From Bryobacterales bacterium (lineage in GTDB: Bacteria; Acidobacteriota; Terriglobia; Bryobacterales; Bryobacteraceae): a stretch of 64,000 nt of DNA. The DNA is taken from positions 26,855-90,854 of the forward strand of contig JADJOP010000017.1 of NCBI GenBank assembly GCA_016713735.1, given 5' to 3'. A program made the position numbers and the translations under genes. The notes beneath the pieces are model-generated. The model did no database searches. It worked only from the letters and a program-made list of their open reading frames with translations, and had not been told where the DNA came from. Of this stretch, positions 8,903 through 19,523 are shown in pieces (position 1 is the stretch's first letter; every line of letters begins with the position of its first letter).

Positions 8903-9418
8903 TCAGACGGCCGAGGGGATGAGGGCGAGATGGGCGAGGTGATGGCGGCCGTGCCAGGAGTAGAGGGCGAGGGCGACGTCGAGCGGCAGTTCGCCGAGGT
9001 CAGGGTGGACGAAGGAGCGGGCAAACTCGGCGTCGCCCAGGGAGCGGAGCATCACGGTCCAACGCTCGTGGACGCCGGCGAGGATGGCCAGCGAGGGGGC
9101 TACGGGGAGGTTTTGGGAATCGGCAAGCAGCGCCCAGGCGGCTTCTTCGTAGGTCTTGACGACGGGCTTGGTCTCGGTGAGGCCGAGGCGGAAGCGGATG
9201 AAGCAGTTCATATGGCTGTCGGCCAGGTGGTGGACGACAAGGCGTCCGGTCCAACCGCCGGGGCGGTAGGGGGTCTCCAGGCCTTGGGCGCCGATGCGGG
9301 CCAACTCAGCGCCGAGCAGCCGGGGCAGCGCTTCGATGTCGGCAATCCAGCGCCGGCGGTCGTCCGGGGTGATGGCGGCGGGCTTCTCGAAGCGGCCGAT
9401 GGGGTATTGGCTGTCCAT
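8903..9418 (-). CDS. YfiT/DinB-like putative metal-dependent hydrolase (bacillithiol transferase family)
   Basis: 171 residues with the four-helix-bundle signature of the YfiT branch of the DinB superfamily. PIGRF stands at the start, YRPGGWTGRLVVHHLADSH in the middle and WHGRHHLAHL near the end. The His of HHLADSH and the two of HGRHHLAH are the expected metal ligands. Relatives transfer thiol cofactors or act as metal hydrolases; which reaction applies here is open. It is first in a two-gene unit with the SDR. Confidence 0.8.
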   Translation of the reverse strand: MDSQYPIGRFEKPAAITPDDRRRWIADIEALPRLLGAELARIGAQGLETPYRPGGWTGRLVVHHLADSHMNCFIRFRLGLTETKPVVKTYEEAAWALLADSQNLPVAPSLAILAGVHERWTVMLRSLGDAEFARSFVHPDLGELPLDVALALYSWHGRHHLAHLALIPSAV

Positions 9419-9516
9419 GGGGTGGTTGTGTCCTCCAGAGACAATTGTCGCCTTGCGGTCAGATTTTTTGAACTGGCTGGGGGAAAGGAGCGTAGATCAC
9501 ACCGTAAGGAGGTACT

Positions 9517-10797
9517 ATGCCGTTTGTGTACCCGAACTCCGGCCAGGTGCGCGCCGGAATGGGCCGCCCGCTGGTGATGGGACTGTTTGTGGCGAGCTGC
9601 CTGTTGTCGATTGTCTCGTTCTATACGACGCAGCAGGGCATGGCTCTCTACCTGTCGCCGTGGTTTGCCACGCTGGCGGCGCTGGGCGTACAGGTGTCGC
9701 TCGTGCTGGTGGCCTGGCTGGTGGGCTTTCAACGGAGCGGGCGGACGCTGCTCACCGTCGTCTATGTGATCACGGCGATTGTGTCGATCGCCTTCTCCTA
9801 TGTGAGCCTGTACAACTGGTTTGCGGCGCGCGAGCGTCCGGCGGTGGTGCAGCGCGGGCTATATGACGAGTTGAACGGCATCGCCGCGTCGGCGGGACAA
9901 CGGCTGAATGAAACCACGAGCAAGGCGCGGCACTATGTGGTGGCGCTGGAGGAGATGACCGAGGCCGAGAAGCGGCACGGGCACATCTCGCAGGCCCCGG
10001 ACGCCGACCCGGCGCTACAGGCGATCCGCGAGAGCGTGGCGCGCGAGGCGCAGGCGATCGGGGCGGCCTATCGCGAAGGCTCGGGCGAAGGGGCGCGCTA
10101 TACGGCCTTTGAGCGGCACACGAAGCTGATGAAGCAGTCGCTGGCGGAGTTGCAGGGCGGTGAGCGGGCGCTGGCGGCATGGCGCGCCGAAGCGCGGCCT
10201 GACCATTCTAGCGAGCAGCAGATTCGGCGCTTCAACGCGATGTACAATTCCCTGCCCTGGGCGACCATGGACCAGCTCGCGGTCACGCCCACGCCGCGGC
10301 CCGTGCCGCCATCGCTCGCGCGCTATGTCGACCGCGCCGGCAGCAGCCAGGAGGACCTGATGTACGCCTTCCAGGAGCTGTTTTCCGCGCCCACCAGCCG
10401 CCACCTGTTTTCGCTCGCCCTGGCGGCGTTCATCGACGTGATCGTGTTCCTGTTGGCCTTCGCCAGCGGTCCGTATTTCTACGGCGCCACCGAGGAGCGG
10501 ATGTGCGCGGCGGGGGCGGCGCTGGATGCCACCGAGGAACAGGTGTTCGTACGCGATTTGCTGCGCAAGATGCGGCCGAGCGGCCAGGGACTGGCGCGGG
10601 TGGAGGCCTCGGCGCTGACGCCGGGCGAGCAGCAGTATTGCCTGGCCATGGCGCAGCGCGGGCAGGCGGTGGTGGAAGATTCGGCCGACGGGCCGGCGTA
10701 TCTGCTTGACCGTGAGGTGCACGAACGGTTGATGGAGTCGCTGGCGCAGCGCGGGTTGCCGCTGCGGGCGGCGAGCCGGAGCGCGGCGGCGGGGTAG
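9517..10797 (+). CDS. uncharacterised membrane protein with four transmembrane segments
   Basis: 426 residues behind an unusually good ribosome site (AAGGAGGT, 4 bases before ATG). Three hydrophobic helices lie at about 13-90. A long hydrophilic, helix-rich segment (about 105-290) follows, with Glu/Arg-rich heptads. A fourth helix (LALAAFIDVIVFLLAFASGPYF, cut here to LALAAFIDVIVFLL) comes near 300-325, then a soluble ~100-residue tail. I do not recognise a family. The layout, with two membrane regions flanking a coiled extracytoplasmic part, suggests a structural or sensing role, but this is only inference. Confidence 0.6.
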   Translation: MPFVYPNSGQVRAGMGRPLVMGLFVASCLLSIVSFYTTQQGMALYLSPWFATLAALGVQVSLVLVAWLVGFQRSGRTLLTVVYVITAIVSIAFSYVSLYNWFAARERPAVVQRGLYDELNGIAASAGQRLNETTSKARHYVVALEEMTEAEKRHGHISQAPDADPALQAIRESVAREAQAIGAAYREGSGEGARYTAFERHTKLMKQSLAELQGGERALAAWRAEARPDHSSEQQIRRFNAMYNSLPWATMDQLAVTPTPRPVPPSLARYVDRAGSSQEDLMYAFQELFSAPTSRHLFSLALAAFIDVIVFLLAFASGPYFYGATEERMCAAGAALDATEEQVFVRDLLRKMRPSGQGLARVEASALTPGEQQYCLAMAQRGQAVVEDSADGPAYLLDREVHERLMESLAQRGLPLRAASRSAAAG

Positions 10798-10933
10798 GGC
10801 GACAGCTCGCTTACGCTCGCTGCTCTGTTACGGGTGTGTGTGGGGGAGGGCGGGTGTGTGGGTTGGCCTGTGAGTGGTTGAGAGACGGGAGCGTGCAGAT
10901 CGCGCGGCGAGGGCGCGGCGGTGTGGCCCGGCG

Positions 10934-11221
10934 CTACGGCGCGTTGGGGTCGACGACGAGTTCGTTGACCACCTTCTTGACGCCCTTCACTTTCCCGGCA
11001 ATTTTTTCGGCCTTGGACTTGGCCTTTTCGGTGCGGATCTTGCCGATGAGGGTGACCACGGCGTCCTTGACGCGGACCTCGATGGCGCCGCCGTTCACCT
11101 GAATATCCTGGGCGAGCTTGATGCGCACCTGGTCATAGAGATGGTCGTCGGAGGTGGCGGTTTGCGCGAAGGCGGCCAGCGCGAGGCAGGCCGAGCAGAT
11201 CAGAATGCGGAGCCAAATCAT
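10934..11221 (-). CDS. small periplasmic BON-domain protein
   Basis: 95 residues with a signal peptide (MIWLRILICSACLALAAFAQ). A single BON domain follows: an amphipathic helix, then VRVKDAVVTLIGKI and a second helix with VKGVKKVVNELVV. BON domains bind phospholipid membranes, as in OsmY. Its ATG overlaps the TGA of era (ATGA at 11218-11221), so it is the translationally coupled last gene of the phoH-ybeY-corC-era operon. A 136-base G-rich gap with nothing recognisable separates it from the membrane-protein gene. Confidence 0.85.
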   Translation of the reverse strand: MIWLRILICSACLALAAFAQTATSDDHLYDQVRIKLAQDIQVNGGAIEVRVKDAVVTLIGKIRTEKAKSKAEKIAGKVKGVKKVVNELVVDPNAP

Positions 11222-12144
11222 GATTCAATCCCTGAACTTATTTTCTGCGAATCGAGTTCGTTGAGGAAATCGGCGCTGGAGCGCCACTGTTTTTTCACCT
11301 TGACGAACAGTTCGAGGAAGACCTTCTTGCCGAGGCGTTCCTCAATCTGGCCGCGGGCGGCCGTGCCGATTTGCTTCAGCATGGCGCCGCCTTTGCCGAT
11401 GACGATCGGCTTCTGGCCTTCGCGTTCGACATGAATGGCGGCGGCGATGTGGGCGCGGCCGGGCGACTCGTCCCACTTTTCGATGAGTACGGCGACCGAG
11501 TGGGGCACCTCCTGGCCGGTGGACAGCAGCACCTGTTCGCGGATGAGTTCGGCGGCCAGGAAGCGCATCGGGTGGTCAGTGAGATAGTCGGCCGGATAGT
11601 ATTGCGGGCCCTTGGGCATGCGCTTGACGATTTCGTTGAGCAACTCGGGGCAGCCTTCGCCGGTGGCCGCCGAGACGGGGAGGAAGGCCTCAAACGGGTG
11701 GGCCTTGCCGTAGGCGTCGAGCAGGGGGATGAGGGCGGCCTTGTCGCGCAGCAGGTCGATTTTGTTTAAAACGACAATGGCGGGAATTGTTTCGCCTTCG
11801 AGAAGCTTGAGGTGATCGCCGCCGCTTTCGGCAAAGGGCAGCGAGGCGTCGGCGAGCCAGATGAGCAGGTCCTGTTCGCGCGTGGAGGCGCGCACGGTGT
11901 CCATCATCTTCTGGTTGAGCAGGTTTCTCGGCTCGTGCACGCCGGGGGTGTCGATGAAGATGATCTGGGCCTGGGGCAGCGTGAGCACGGCCTGGATGGC
12001 GTCGCGCGTAGTCTGCGGCTTATCGGCGACGATGGCGAGTTTGGTGCCGGCGAGGTGATTGAGCAGCGTCGATTTGCCGGCGTTGGGGCGGCCGAGAATG
12101 GTGACAAAGCCGGAGTGGTGTTTAGGCTTGCGCTGTCTCGCCAT
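11218..12144 (-). CDS. era: GTPase Era, 16S rRNA/30S maturation
   Basis: 308 residues from the ATG at 12144, preceded by GGAGACCGCA. The open frame extends further upstream but only into the previous gene. G1 is GRPNAGKS, G3 DTPGVHEP and G4 NKID. The C-terminal KH domain (IGKGGAMLKQIG) binds the 3' end of 16S rRNA. Era acts in late 30S assembly, and its place beside ybeY, which also matures 16S rRNA, is typical. The start overlaps the end of the corC-like gene by 23 bases. Confidence 0.95.
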   Translation of the reverse strand: MARQRKPKHHSGFVTILGRPNAGKSTLLNHLAGTKLAIVADKPQTTRDAIQAVLTLPQAQIIFIDTPGVHEPRNLLNQKMMDTVRASTREQDLLIWLADASLPFAESGGDHLKLLEGETIPAIVVLNKIDLLRDKAALIPLLDAYGKAHPFEAFLPVSAATGEGCPELLNEIVKRMPKGPQYYPADYLTDHPMRFLAAELIREQVLLSTGQEVPHSVAVLIEKWDESPGRAHIAAAIHVEREGQKPIVIGKGGAMLKQIGTAARGQIEERLGKKVFLELFVKVKKQWRSSADFLNELDSQKISSGIES

Positions 12145-13432
12145 TGCGGTCTCCTTCCCGCGGCGCGGCGTCGCCCGGCGGCTGCGCTTCGATGCGGCGC
12201 AGGCGGACCTGCGAGACGCGGCGTTCATCCGATGCCAGTACTTCGATCAGAAGTCCCTCCCGTTCTACTGTCTCATGGGCCTTGGGCACGTGTCCGAGCC
12301 ACTCGGTGATGAGGCCGCCGATGGTGGTGGATTCGGTTTCGCCGGGGGCGCGGAAATCAAGCAGGTCGGCGAGGCGGTCCAGATCGAGGTTGCCGCTCAT
12401 GACGAAGCCGGAGTGGGCGTCGCCGGTGACGTCGGCGTCGGGCTCGTATTCGTCGCGGATTTCGCCGAGGATCTCCTCCACCAGGTCTTCCATCGTGGAG
12501 AGGCCGGCCGTGTTGCCGTATTCGTCGATCACCATCACCATGTGCGAGCCGTCGCGCTGCATCTCGCGCAGCAGATCGCCGACCGGCTTGGTTTCGGGCA
12601 CGAAGCGGATCTTGCGCATGACGTCGCGCACGTGGCGCGTGGTGCGGTCGGTGTACTCCACCTCGAAGACATCGCGGACATGGACGAAGCCGGCGACGCG
12701 GTCGATGGTGGAATCGTAGACCGGGATGCGCGAATACTGTTCGCGGATGATGAGCTGGCGCAGTTCCTCAATGGTGGAATCGACCTCAATGGCAACGATA
12801 TTGGGGCGCGGGGTCATGACTTCGCGCACGGTTTTATCGCCGAACTCGACGACGCTGCGAATCAGCTGATGATCCTCTTCGGCGATGATGCCTTCTTCGG
12901 TGCCCGCTTCGATGAGGGCATCGATCTCCTCGGCCGGGGTGGCGTTGTCTTCCTTGGTCTCTTCGGGTTCGTTCAATTCGGCAAGGGACTGCAGGAAGGT
13001 CATGGCGCCCATAAGCGGACGGGTGAGCGTGGCGCACAAGGCCAGCAGCGGCAGCGTGGGGATGAGCCAGCGGCCCGAGGTCTTGGTGAGGGCGAGGTGG
13101 GGGAGGATGTGAGCGAAGATGACCATGAGGACCCAGCTGATGGCGGCGGCTTCGCCGACGGCGCGCCAGCTGAGCGACTGGCCGCGGGTGGTGAACATGA
13201 GCACGCTGAAGCCGGCCATGAGCAGCAGGGTGTGTTTGACGACGGAGAAGACAAAGGCGCCCTGGTCGAGGCGCAGGCCGAGTTTGGGCTCAAGGTAGTC
13301 GCGGAACCAGGTGAGCGATTCGGCGTCGCGCGAACGCAGGCGCATGCCGGCGGCGTAGAGCAGGTGGACAAAGGCGGCCGGCAGCAGGAGGATGCACAGC
13401 AGCGCGGTGAGCAGTAGGGTGGCGAGGGTCAT
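12122..13432 (-). CDS. CorC/TlyC (HlyC) family membrane protein with CBS pair
   Basis: 436 residues. The first ~150 contain hydrophobic helices (a reduced DUF21-like membrane part). Two CBS domains follow (about 205-330), opening with VREVMTPRPNIVAIE, and then a C-terminal CorC_HlyC domain with the MSGNLDLDRLADLLD block. Family members are linked to Mg2+/Co2+ efflux or membrane integrity; the old haemolysin label is not supported. It sits between ybeY and era, the common arrangement, and overlaps the era start. Confidence 0.88.
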   Translation of the reverse strand: MTLATLLLTALLCILLLPAAFVHLLYAAGMRLRSRDAESLTWFRDYLEPKLGLRLDQGAFVFSVVKHTLLLMAGFSVLMFTTRGQSLSWRAVGEAAAISWVLMVIFAHILPHLALTKTSGRWLIPTLPLLALCATLTRPLMGAMTFLQSLAELNEPEETKEDNATPAEEIDALIEAGTEEGIIAEEDHQLIRSVVEFGDKTVREVMTPRPNIVAIEVDSTIEELRQLIIREQYSRIPVYDSTIDRVAGFVHVRDVFEVEYTDRTTRHVRDVMRKIRFVPETKPVGDLLREMQRDGSHMVMVIDEYGNTAGLSTMEDLVEEILGEIRDEYEPDADVTGDAHSGFVMSGNLDLDRLADLLDFRAPGETESTTIGGLITEWLGHVPKAHETVEREGLLIEVLASDERRVSQVRLRRIEAQPPGDAAPREGDRNGETAQA

Positions 13433-13437
13433 GGGGG

Positions 13438-13920
13438 CTAGCGCGCGCCTGTGCGGGCGGAGCGTTCAATGAGTCCGGCGGGCAGGCCGAGTTTGCGGCG
13501 CCAGCGGGTTTCGGCGCGGCGCATGCGTCCGTTGTCGGTTTCGTGATCCATGCCCATCAAGTGGAGGACGCCGTGGAGCATGAGGATGGCGATCTCCTCT
13601 TCCAGGGTATGGCCATTTTCGCGGGCCTGCAGGCGGGCGCGCTGGCAACTGACGGCCAGTTCACCCAAACCGGCGGGGAGAAACTGCGCCAGCCCTGGGG
13701 GCAAGGGCGCGGCGGGAAAGGAGAGGACATCGGTGGGCTCATCCTTGCCGCGCCAGGTGCGGTTGAGGGTGCGAACTTCGTCGTCGCCCGTAAGCAGGCA
13801 GGTGAAGGCGCGGCCGCTGGTGACCTCGGCCAAGAGGCGTTGGGCGAACTGGTGCATGGGCGTGCGGCGCAGGCGCGACGGCGTGCGAGCGAAGACAAGA
13901 GGACTAGGGGGGTCGGGCAT
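13438..13920 (-). CDS. ybeY: endoribonuclease YbeY (16S rRNA 3'-end maturation)
   Basis: 160 residues, a normal length. The zinc-binding motif H-x3-H-x5-H is present as HGVLHLMGMDH, and the upstream conserved block TDVLSFP is also intact. Single-strand-specific RNase that matures 16S rRNA and takes part in ribosome quality control. It lies 4 bases after phoH and 5 before corC, clearly the same transcript. Confidence 0.95.
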   Translation of the reverse strand: MPDPPSPLVFARTPSRLRRTPMHQFAQRLLAEVTSGRAFTCLLTGDDEVRTLNRTWRGKDEPTDVLSFPAAPLPPGLAQFLPAGLGELAVSCQRARLQARENGHTLEEEIAILMLHGVLHLMGMDHETDNGRMRRAETRWRRKLGLPAGLIERSARTGAR

Positions 13921-13924
13921 GCCG

Positions 13925-14974
<1,050 letters not shown>

Positions 14975-15130
14975 GCGGGAAAGAGGGACTTCACTCCACA
15001 GTGCGGACGGCGATTCGGGGGTAAGGCAAGGAAGGCGGTGATACACAACACGCGAGCGCGTGCAGGTGTAGGGAACATCTAACCGGAGTATAGCAGAAGC
15101 AGCGCGGGCGTCAACGGAATTCAGGGAATC

Positions 15131-15220
15131 GCGGCGCGCCGGAACGCGCCGCGAACCTATTGTTACTGCACGGTTAAGCGCACGGTGACGGGCTGCGGGG
15201 CGGGCATGGGCGCGCGGCTT
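15131..15220 (-). other. gene-tail remnant and hairpin in the phoH-metX gap
   Basis: The 340-base gap 14975-15314 contains no full gene. On the minus strand a short open stretch ends in APQPVTVRLTVQ and TAA at 15163-15165, similar to the C-termini of the TIGR03437 proteins nearby. Ten bases beyond is a perfect 8-bp hairpin (GCGGCGCG at 15131-15138 with CGCGCCGC at 15145-15152). It reads like the surviving 3' end and terminator of a deleted gene, but the tail is too short to be sure. No riboswitch consensus was found upstream of metX. Confidence 0.3.
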
Positions 15221-15314
15221 GGGCGGGCCAGAGGTGCGTGGCTTGGCGGCAGGCGGCTCTGCTAAGCTAGGGGTTTCTTCATCCGCATATGGCGATGAGG
15301 ACGAGTGAAACGGT

Positions 15315-16423
<1,109 letters not shown>

Positions 16424-16427
<4 letters not shown>

Positions 16428-17047
16428 CCGTGCACGTGAAACGACCGGCTCTGGTGCACGACATTCTCGGGCGCAGCGACTATGCCATCATCAGCGAAAT
16501 CGTCGAGCCGGGGTCGAAGGTGCTCGACCTGGGGTGTGGCGAGGGCGAACTGCTGGCCTGGCTGGCGGAGAACAAGCAGGTGCAGGCGCGCGGCGTGGAG
16601 ATCAGCGGTCCGCGTGTGCAGCGGGCGATTGCGAAGGGCGTAAGCGTCTACCAGGGCGACATCGAGCAGGGGCTGACGGATTATCCCGACGCGGCGTTCG
16701 ACTACGTGATTCTGAGCCAGACGCTGCAGGAGACGATGCGGCCGCTGCAGGTGTTGCGCGAGATGTTGCGCGTGGGCCGGCGGGGCATCGTGGCGTTTCC
16801 GAACTTCAGCCACTGGCGCGTGCGGTGGTCACACCTGGTGAGCGGCAGCTCGCCGCGCACGCCGCTGTTTCCGCACTCCTGGTACGACTCGCCGAACATC
16901 CACTTCGTCACCGTGCAGGACTTCATCGACCTTGCCTCCAAAGAGGGCTGGACGATTGAGCGCAGCATCTTTCTGGCGGGCCATCGCCAGGTGTCGGCGC
17001 TGCCGAACCTGATGGCTGAAATGGCCGTGTTCCAGTTCCGCAAGTAA
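16424..17047 (+). CDS. metW: methionine biosynthesis protein MetW
   Basis: 207 residues. A class I methyltransferase-like fold: VLDLGCGEGELLAWL is the nucleotide-binding motif, then GVEISG and the family-typical SQTLQE and NFSHWRVR blocks. MetW acts together with MetX in homoserine acylation or its control. It is translationally coupled to metX (ATGA overlap) and ends 83 bases before a convergent gene, with a terminator in between. Confidence 0.94.
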
Positions 17048-17080
17048 GTGCGCCCTGAGTGAGCGGGCGCGCAAAGCAAA

Positions 17081-17107
17081 ACGGGCGGCCCTGGTGGAGC
17101 CGCCCGT
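17081..17107 (-). terminator. intrinsic terminator of the thiC operon
   Basis: Perfect 9-bp stem: ACGGGCGGC (17081-17089) with GCCGCCCGT (17099-17107), 9-base loop. On the minus strand it starts 22 bases after the DUF2911 stop and is followed by TTTTGCTTTG, so it is a good Rho-independent terminator in that direction. It may also stop metW transcripts from the other side. Confidence 0.85.
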
Positions 17108-17129
17108 TGCATTCGTCGTGTGCGCCCGG

Positions 17130-17678
17130 TTAGTGCATCTGCACGGGCACGGTGGCCACGGCGTCGTCCCAGGCGACCTTCAGCGTGCGGTCGTTGCCGG
17201 AGCCTTCGATGGTGATGGTGAGCTGCTCGGCGGGCGCGGAGGCCTTGGCGAGCTTCATCGCCGTGCGGCCGTAATCCTGGTCGGCCTTGTAGACGGTGCC
17301 CCACTGGCCGGTCTGCTTGCTGATGACGAGCGTCCATTCCTTTTCACCGGGGATGGCGTAGAGCGTGTATTTGCCGGCCACGACGTGGAGCGGCCCGATC
17401 ATCATGTCGGCGCCGAGTTCCAGCGTGGTGGCTTCATCGGCGCCGAGACGCCACACCTTGCCGAAGGGGATCGTCTGGCCGAAGATGACGCGTCTCTTCT
17501 TCGACGGGCGGCCATAGGTGATGGCGACGCTCTTGCCGCCGATGTTGTACGTGGTGGTGACGTGGGGCGAACCGCCCTTGCCGGGGTGGACCTGCTTGGT
17601 CTCTTGCGCGCTGAGGATGCCGGCAACGGCGAGCGCCACGAGAGACACACCTGCGAACATTTGGCTGAGTTTGTTCAT
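17130..17678 (-). CDS. secreted DUF2911 protein
   Basis: 182 residues from the ATG at 17678; GAGG sits 11 bases upstream, and the GTG 15 bases before the ATG is part of that ribosome site. A signal peptide (about 1-25) is followed by the DUF2911 domain: ITYGRPSKKRR, WRLGADEATTLEL, and AGKYTLYAIPG. Function of the family is unknown. It starts 11 bases after the phosphodiesterase gene ends and is the last gene of the operon. Confidence 0.85.
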   Translation of the reverse strand: MNKLSQMFAGVSLVALAVAGILSAQETKQVHPGKGGSPHVTTTYNIGGKSVAITYGRPSKKRRVIFGQTIPFGKVWRLGADEATTLELGADMMIGPLHVVAGKYTLYAIPGEKEWTLVISKQTGQWGTVYKADQDYGRTAMKLAKASAPAEQLTITIEGSGNDRTLKVAWDDAVATVPVQMH

Positions 17679-17689
17679 GGGAGTTGACC

Positions 17690-19513
17690 TCACTGCGATT
17701 GTAGCGGACTTCGCCCGCTGGCCTGCGCGGGCGGGGCGATGTTTAACAAGTCCGTGAGTAAGGGGGCGACGTCGATGGCGCGCAGGGGGGCCGCGTGGGC
17801 GGGCAGTTGCAGGCGCGGGCCGGCGGCGAGGAAGAGCGAGCGCATGTCGTCGCGCAGAGGGAAGCCGCCGTGCTGTCCGGTGGGCTGGGCGCGGGTTTCG
17901 ATGACGGGACCGTTGAAGGTGGCGTTGAGATAGTAGCCGGGGGCGGGGTCGGCGCAGAGGTCGGCCCCGGCTTGGCCGCCGAAGCCGAAACGCGTTTTGT
18001 CGGCATCGGTGGAGTAGAAGGCGGTGAAGACGGGCTGGCGGGTGTCCGGGTCGCGCAGGTCGCCGAGCACGCGGCGCAGGGTGGCGAGGATGGTCGCGCG
18101 TTCGCCCGTGGGGACGATGCCGCCGCGCCAGTCGCGCGTGTTCACGACGAAGCAGTTGTAGATGCCGGAGAGTTTGGATCGGCTTTCGTCGAGGCGGCCG
18201 TTGGCGGAGCGAGCGACGAGGCCGGCGCGTTCGAGCGGCAGGTAGTAGCTGATGTCCTTCCGCACTTCGCCCATGCCGTGATCGCTGACGAAGACGATCG
18301 AGTCGGCGGGGCCGCTGGAATCAATGAGGGGCTTTAGCGCGGCGTCGAGAGCCTGGTAGATCCAGGCGCGGGCGGCGGCGATCCTGGGATTCGTGGAGGC
18401 GAGGGCGAGCCAGGCGTGGTCGGAGTGGTCGGGATAGCTGAAGTAGCCCATGTGGAGGCGCGGCTGTGCGTTGCGCCAGACCCACTCCTGTAAGCGGCTC
18501 TGCTGGCGGATGGCGAGTTCGTCGAGTTCGAGCGTTCGACGGAGCGCGGTGTCGTCGAGCGGCGAGCCAAGCGTGGAGCCGTTGCCGATGACGCCGCCGG
18601 CTTCGCGCAGGATGCGTGTGCGCATGGCGGGGGCGGCGGCGTCGAAGACGCCCAACTCTTCCGCGGCGCTGCGCAGGAGCGTGAAGGACGTGCCATCAGC
18701 GGAGACATCGAAGAGGCGGAAATAGACAACAGCCACGGGAGGCTCGCCGAGGGGCAGGCCGGGGCTGAAGTGGCGGGCGAGCGGGCGGTTTGCGGGAGGT
18801 GCGGATTCGAGCGGCGCGGCCCAGGCGCGCACGCGCGGCGTGCTGAGTTCCACGGCGGCGTCGAAGTGATCGTAGGCGTCCGGCTTCGAAGCGCCAAGCG
18901 AGCCGTGGAAGGCCAAGTCGCCGTCCTGCCAGAAGAAACAGCGGCGCGGCTTGCGCGAAGGCTCAAGCTCGGGTTCCCAGCCTTCACAGGGGATGGGGAT
19001 CATGTCCTTCGCCGTGAGCATACGGTTGGGAGCGAGGCGGCGCGTCTGGTAATGGTTGATGACGGTGAGCGGCGCTCCGGCGGGGGCGATGGAGGGCAAA
19101 AACGGATAGGTGGGTACGAAATTGACGGCGGCCGACTTCACGCCCTGGCGGGCGACGGCCACCCACAGCGGTTCGGCGGCGAGGCCTTCGGCGCGGAAGC
19201 CGTTGGTGCGCTCAAAGCTGGAGTGTTGCGCGCGCGGCGCGATGGGGTGGGAGTTGGCGTGCTTGCCGTTGGTGTCGCCCCACGCGCCCGTGGCCAGGGC
19301 GATGTGGCCATTGGCGGTGGTGGAGGGAAAGGCCGGTTGCATGGGACGGGCCGTGCCGCGGGCCAGCACGGAGCGCAGGTTCGTCATGCCGCGCGTGGCT
19401 TCGTGCTCCAGCCGCTGGTAGCCGAAGCCATCAAGGCTGATGAGGAGGACGCGTTGCGCGGCGAGCGGACAGACAGTGAGAAGAAGCGGGAGCAGGAGGC
19501 GGGCAAGACCCAT
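17690..19513 (-). CDS. secreted type I phosphodiesterase / nucleotide pyrophosphatase (alkaline phosphatase superfamily)
   Basis: 607 residues from the ATG at 19513, with a signal peptide ending LTVCPLAAQ. The alkaline-phosphatase-superfamily metal site is visible: LLISLDGFGY (Asp), FPSTTANGHIALATG with the nucleophilic Thr, later PDHSDHAW (Asp/His ligands), VSDHGMGEV, and QHGGFP near the end. Autotaxin-like family members cleave phosphodiester bonds of nucleotides or lipids; substrate unknown. It begins 10 bases after the caspase-like gene and precedes DUF2911 in the same operon. Confidence 0.85.
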   Translation of the reverse strand: MGLARLLLPLLLTVCPLAAQRVLLISLDGFGYQRLEHEATRGMTNLRSVLARGTARPMQPAFPSTTANGHIALATGAWGDTNGKHANSHPIAPRAQHSSFERTNGFRAEGLAAEPLWVAVARQGVKSAAVNFVPTYPFLPSIAPAGAPLTVINHYQTRRLAPNRMLTAKDMIPIPCEGWEPELEPSRKPRRCFFWQDGDLAFHGSLGASKPDAYDHFDAAVELSTPRVRAWAAPLESAPPANRPLARHFSPGLPLGEPPVAVVYFRLFDVSADGTSFTLLRSAAEELGVFDAAAPAMRTRILREAGGVIGNGSTLGSPLDDTALRRTLELDELAIRQQSRLQEWVWRNAQPRLHMGYFSYPDHSDHAWLALASTNPRIAAARAWIYQALDAALKPLIDSSGPADSIVFVSDHGMGEVRKDISYYLPLERAGLVARSANGRLDESRSKLSGIYNCFVVNTRDWRGGIVPTGERATILATLRRVLGDLRDPDTRQPVFTAFYSTDADKTRFGFGGQAGADLCADPAPGYYLNATFNGPVIETRAQPTGQHGGFPLRDDMRSLFLAAGPRLQLPAHAAPLRAIDVAPLLTDLLNIAPPAQASGRSPLQSQ

Positions 19514-19523
19514 CACTCGGATT

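Noticed and set aside
12059..13417. 452-residue plus-strand ORF opposite the corC-like gene
   Set aside because: Antisense of a conserved gene; Gly/Asp/Val-rich with no family pattern.
14975..15314. SAM riboswitch upstream of metX
   Set aside because: No SAM-I, SAM-II or SAM-IV core could be aligned; the GATGAGGACGAGTGAAAC stretch recalls a hammerhead core but lacks its stems.
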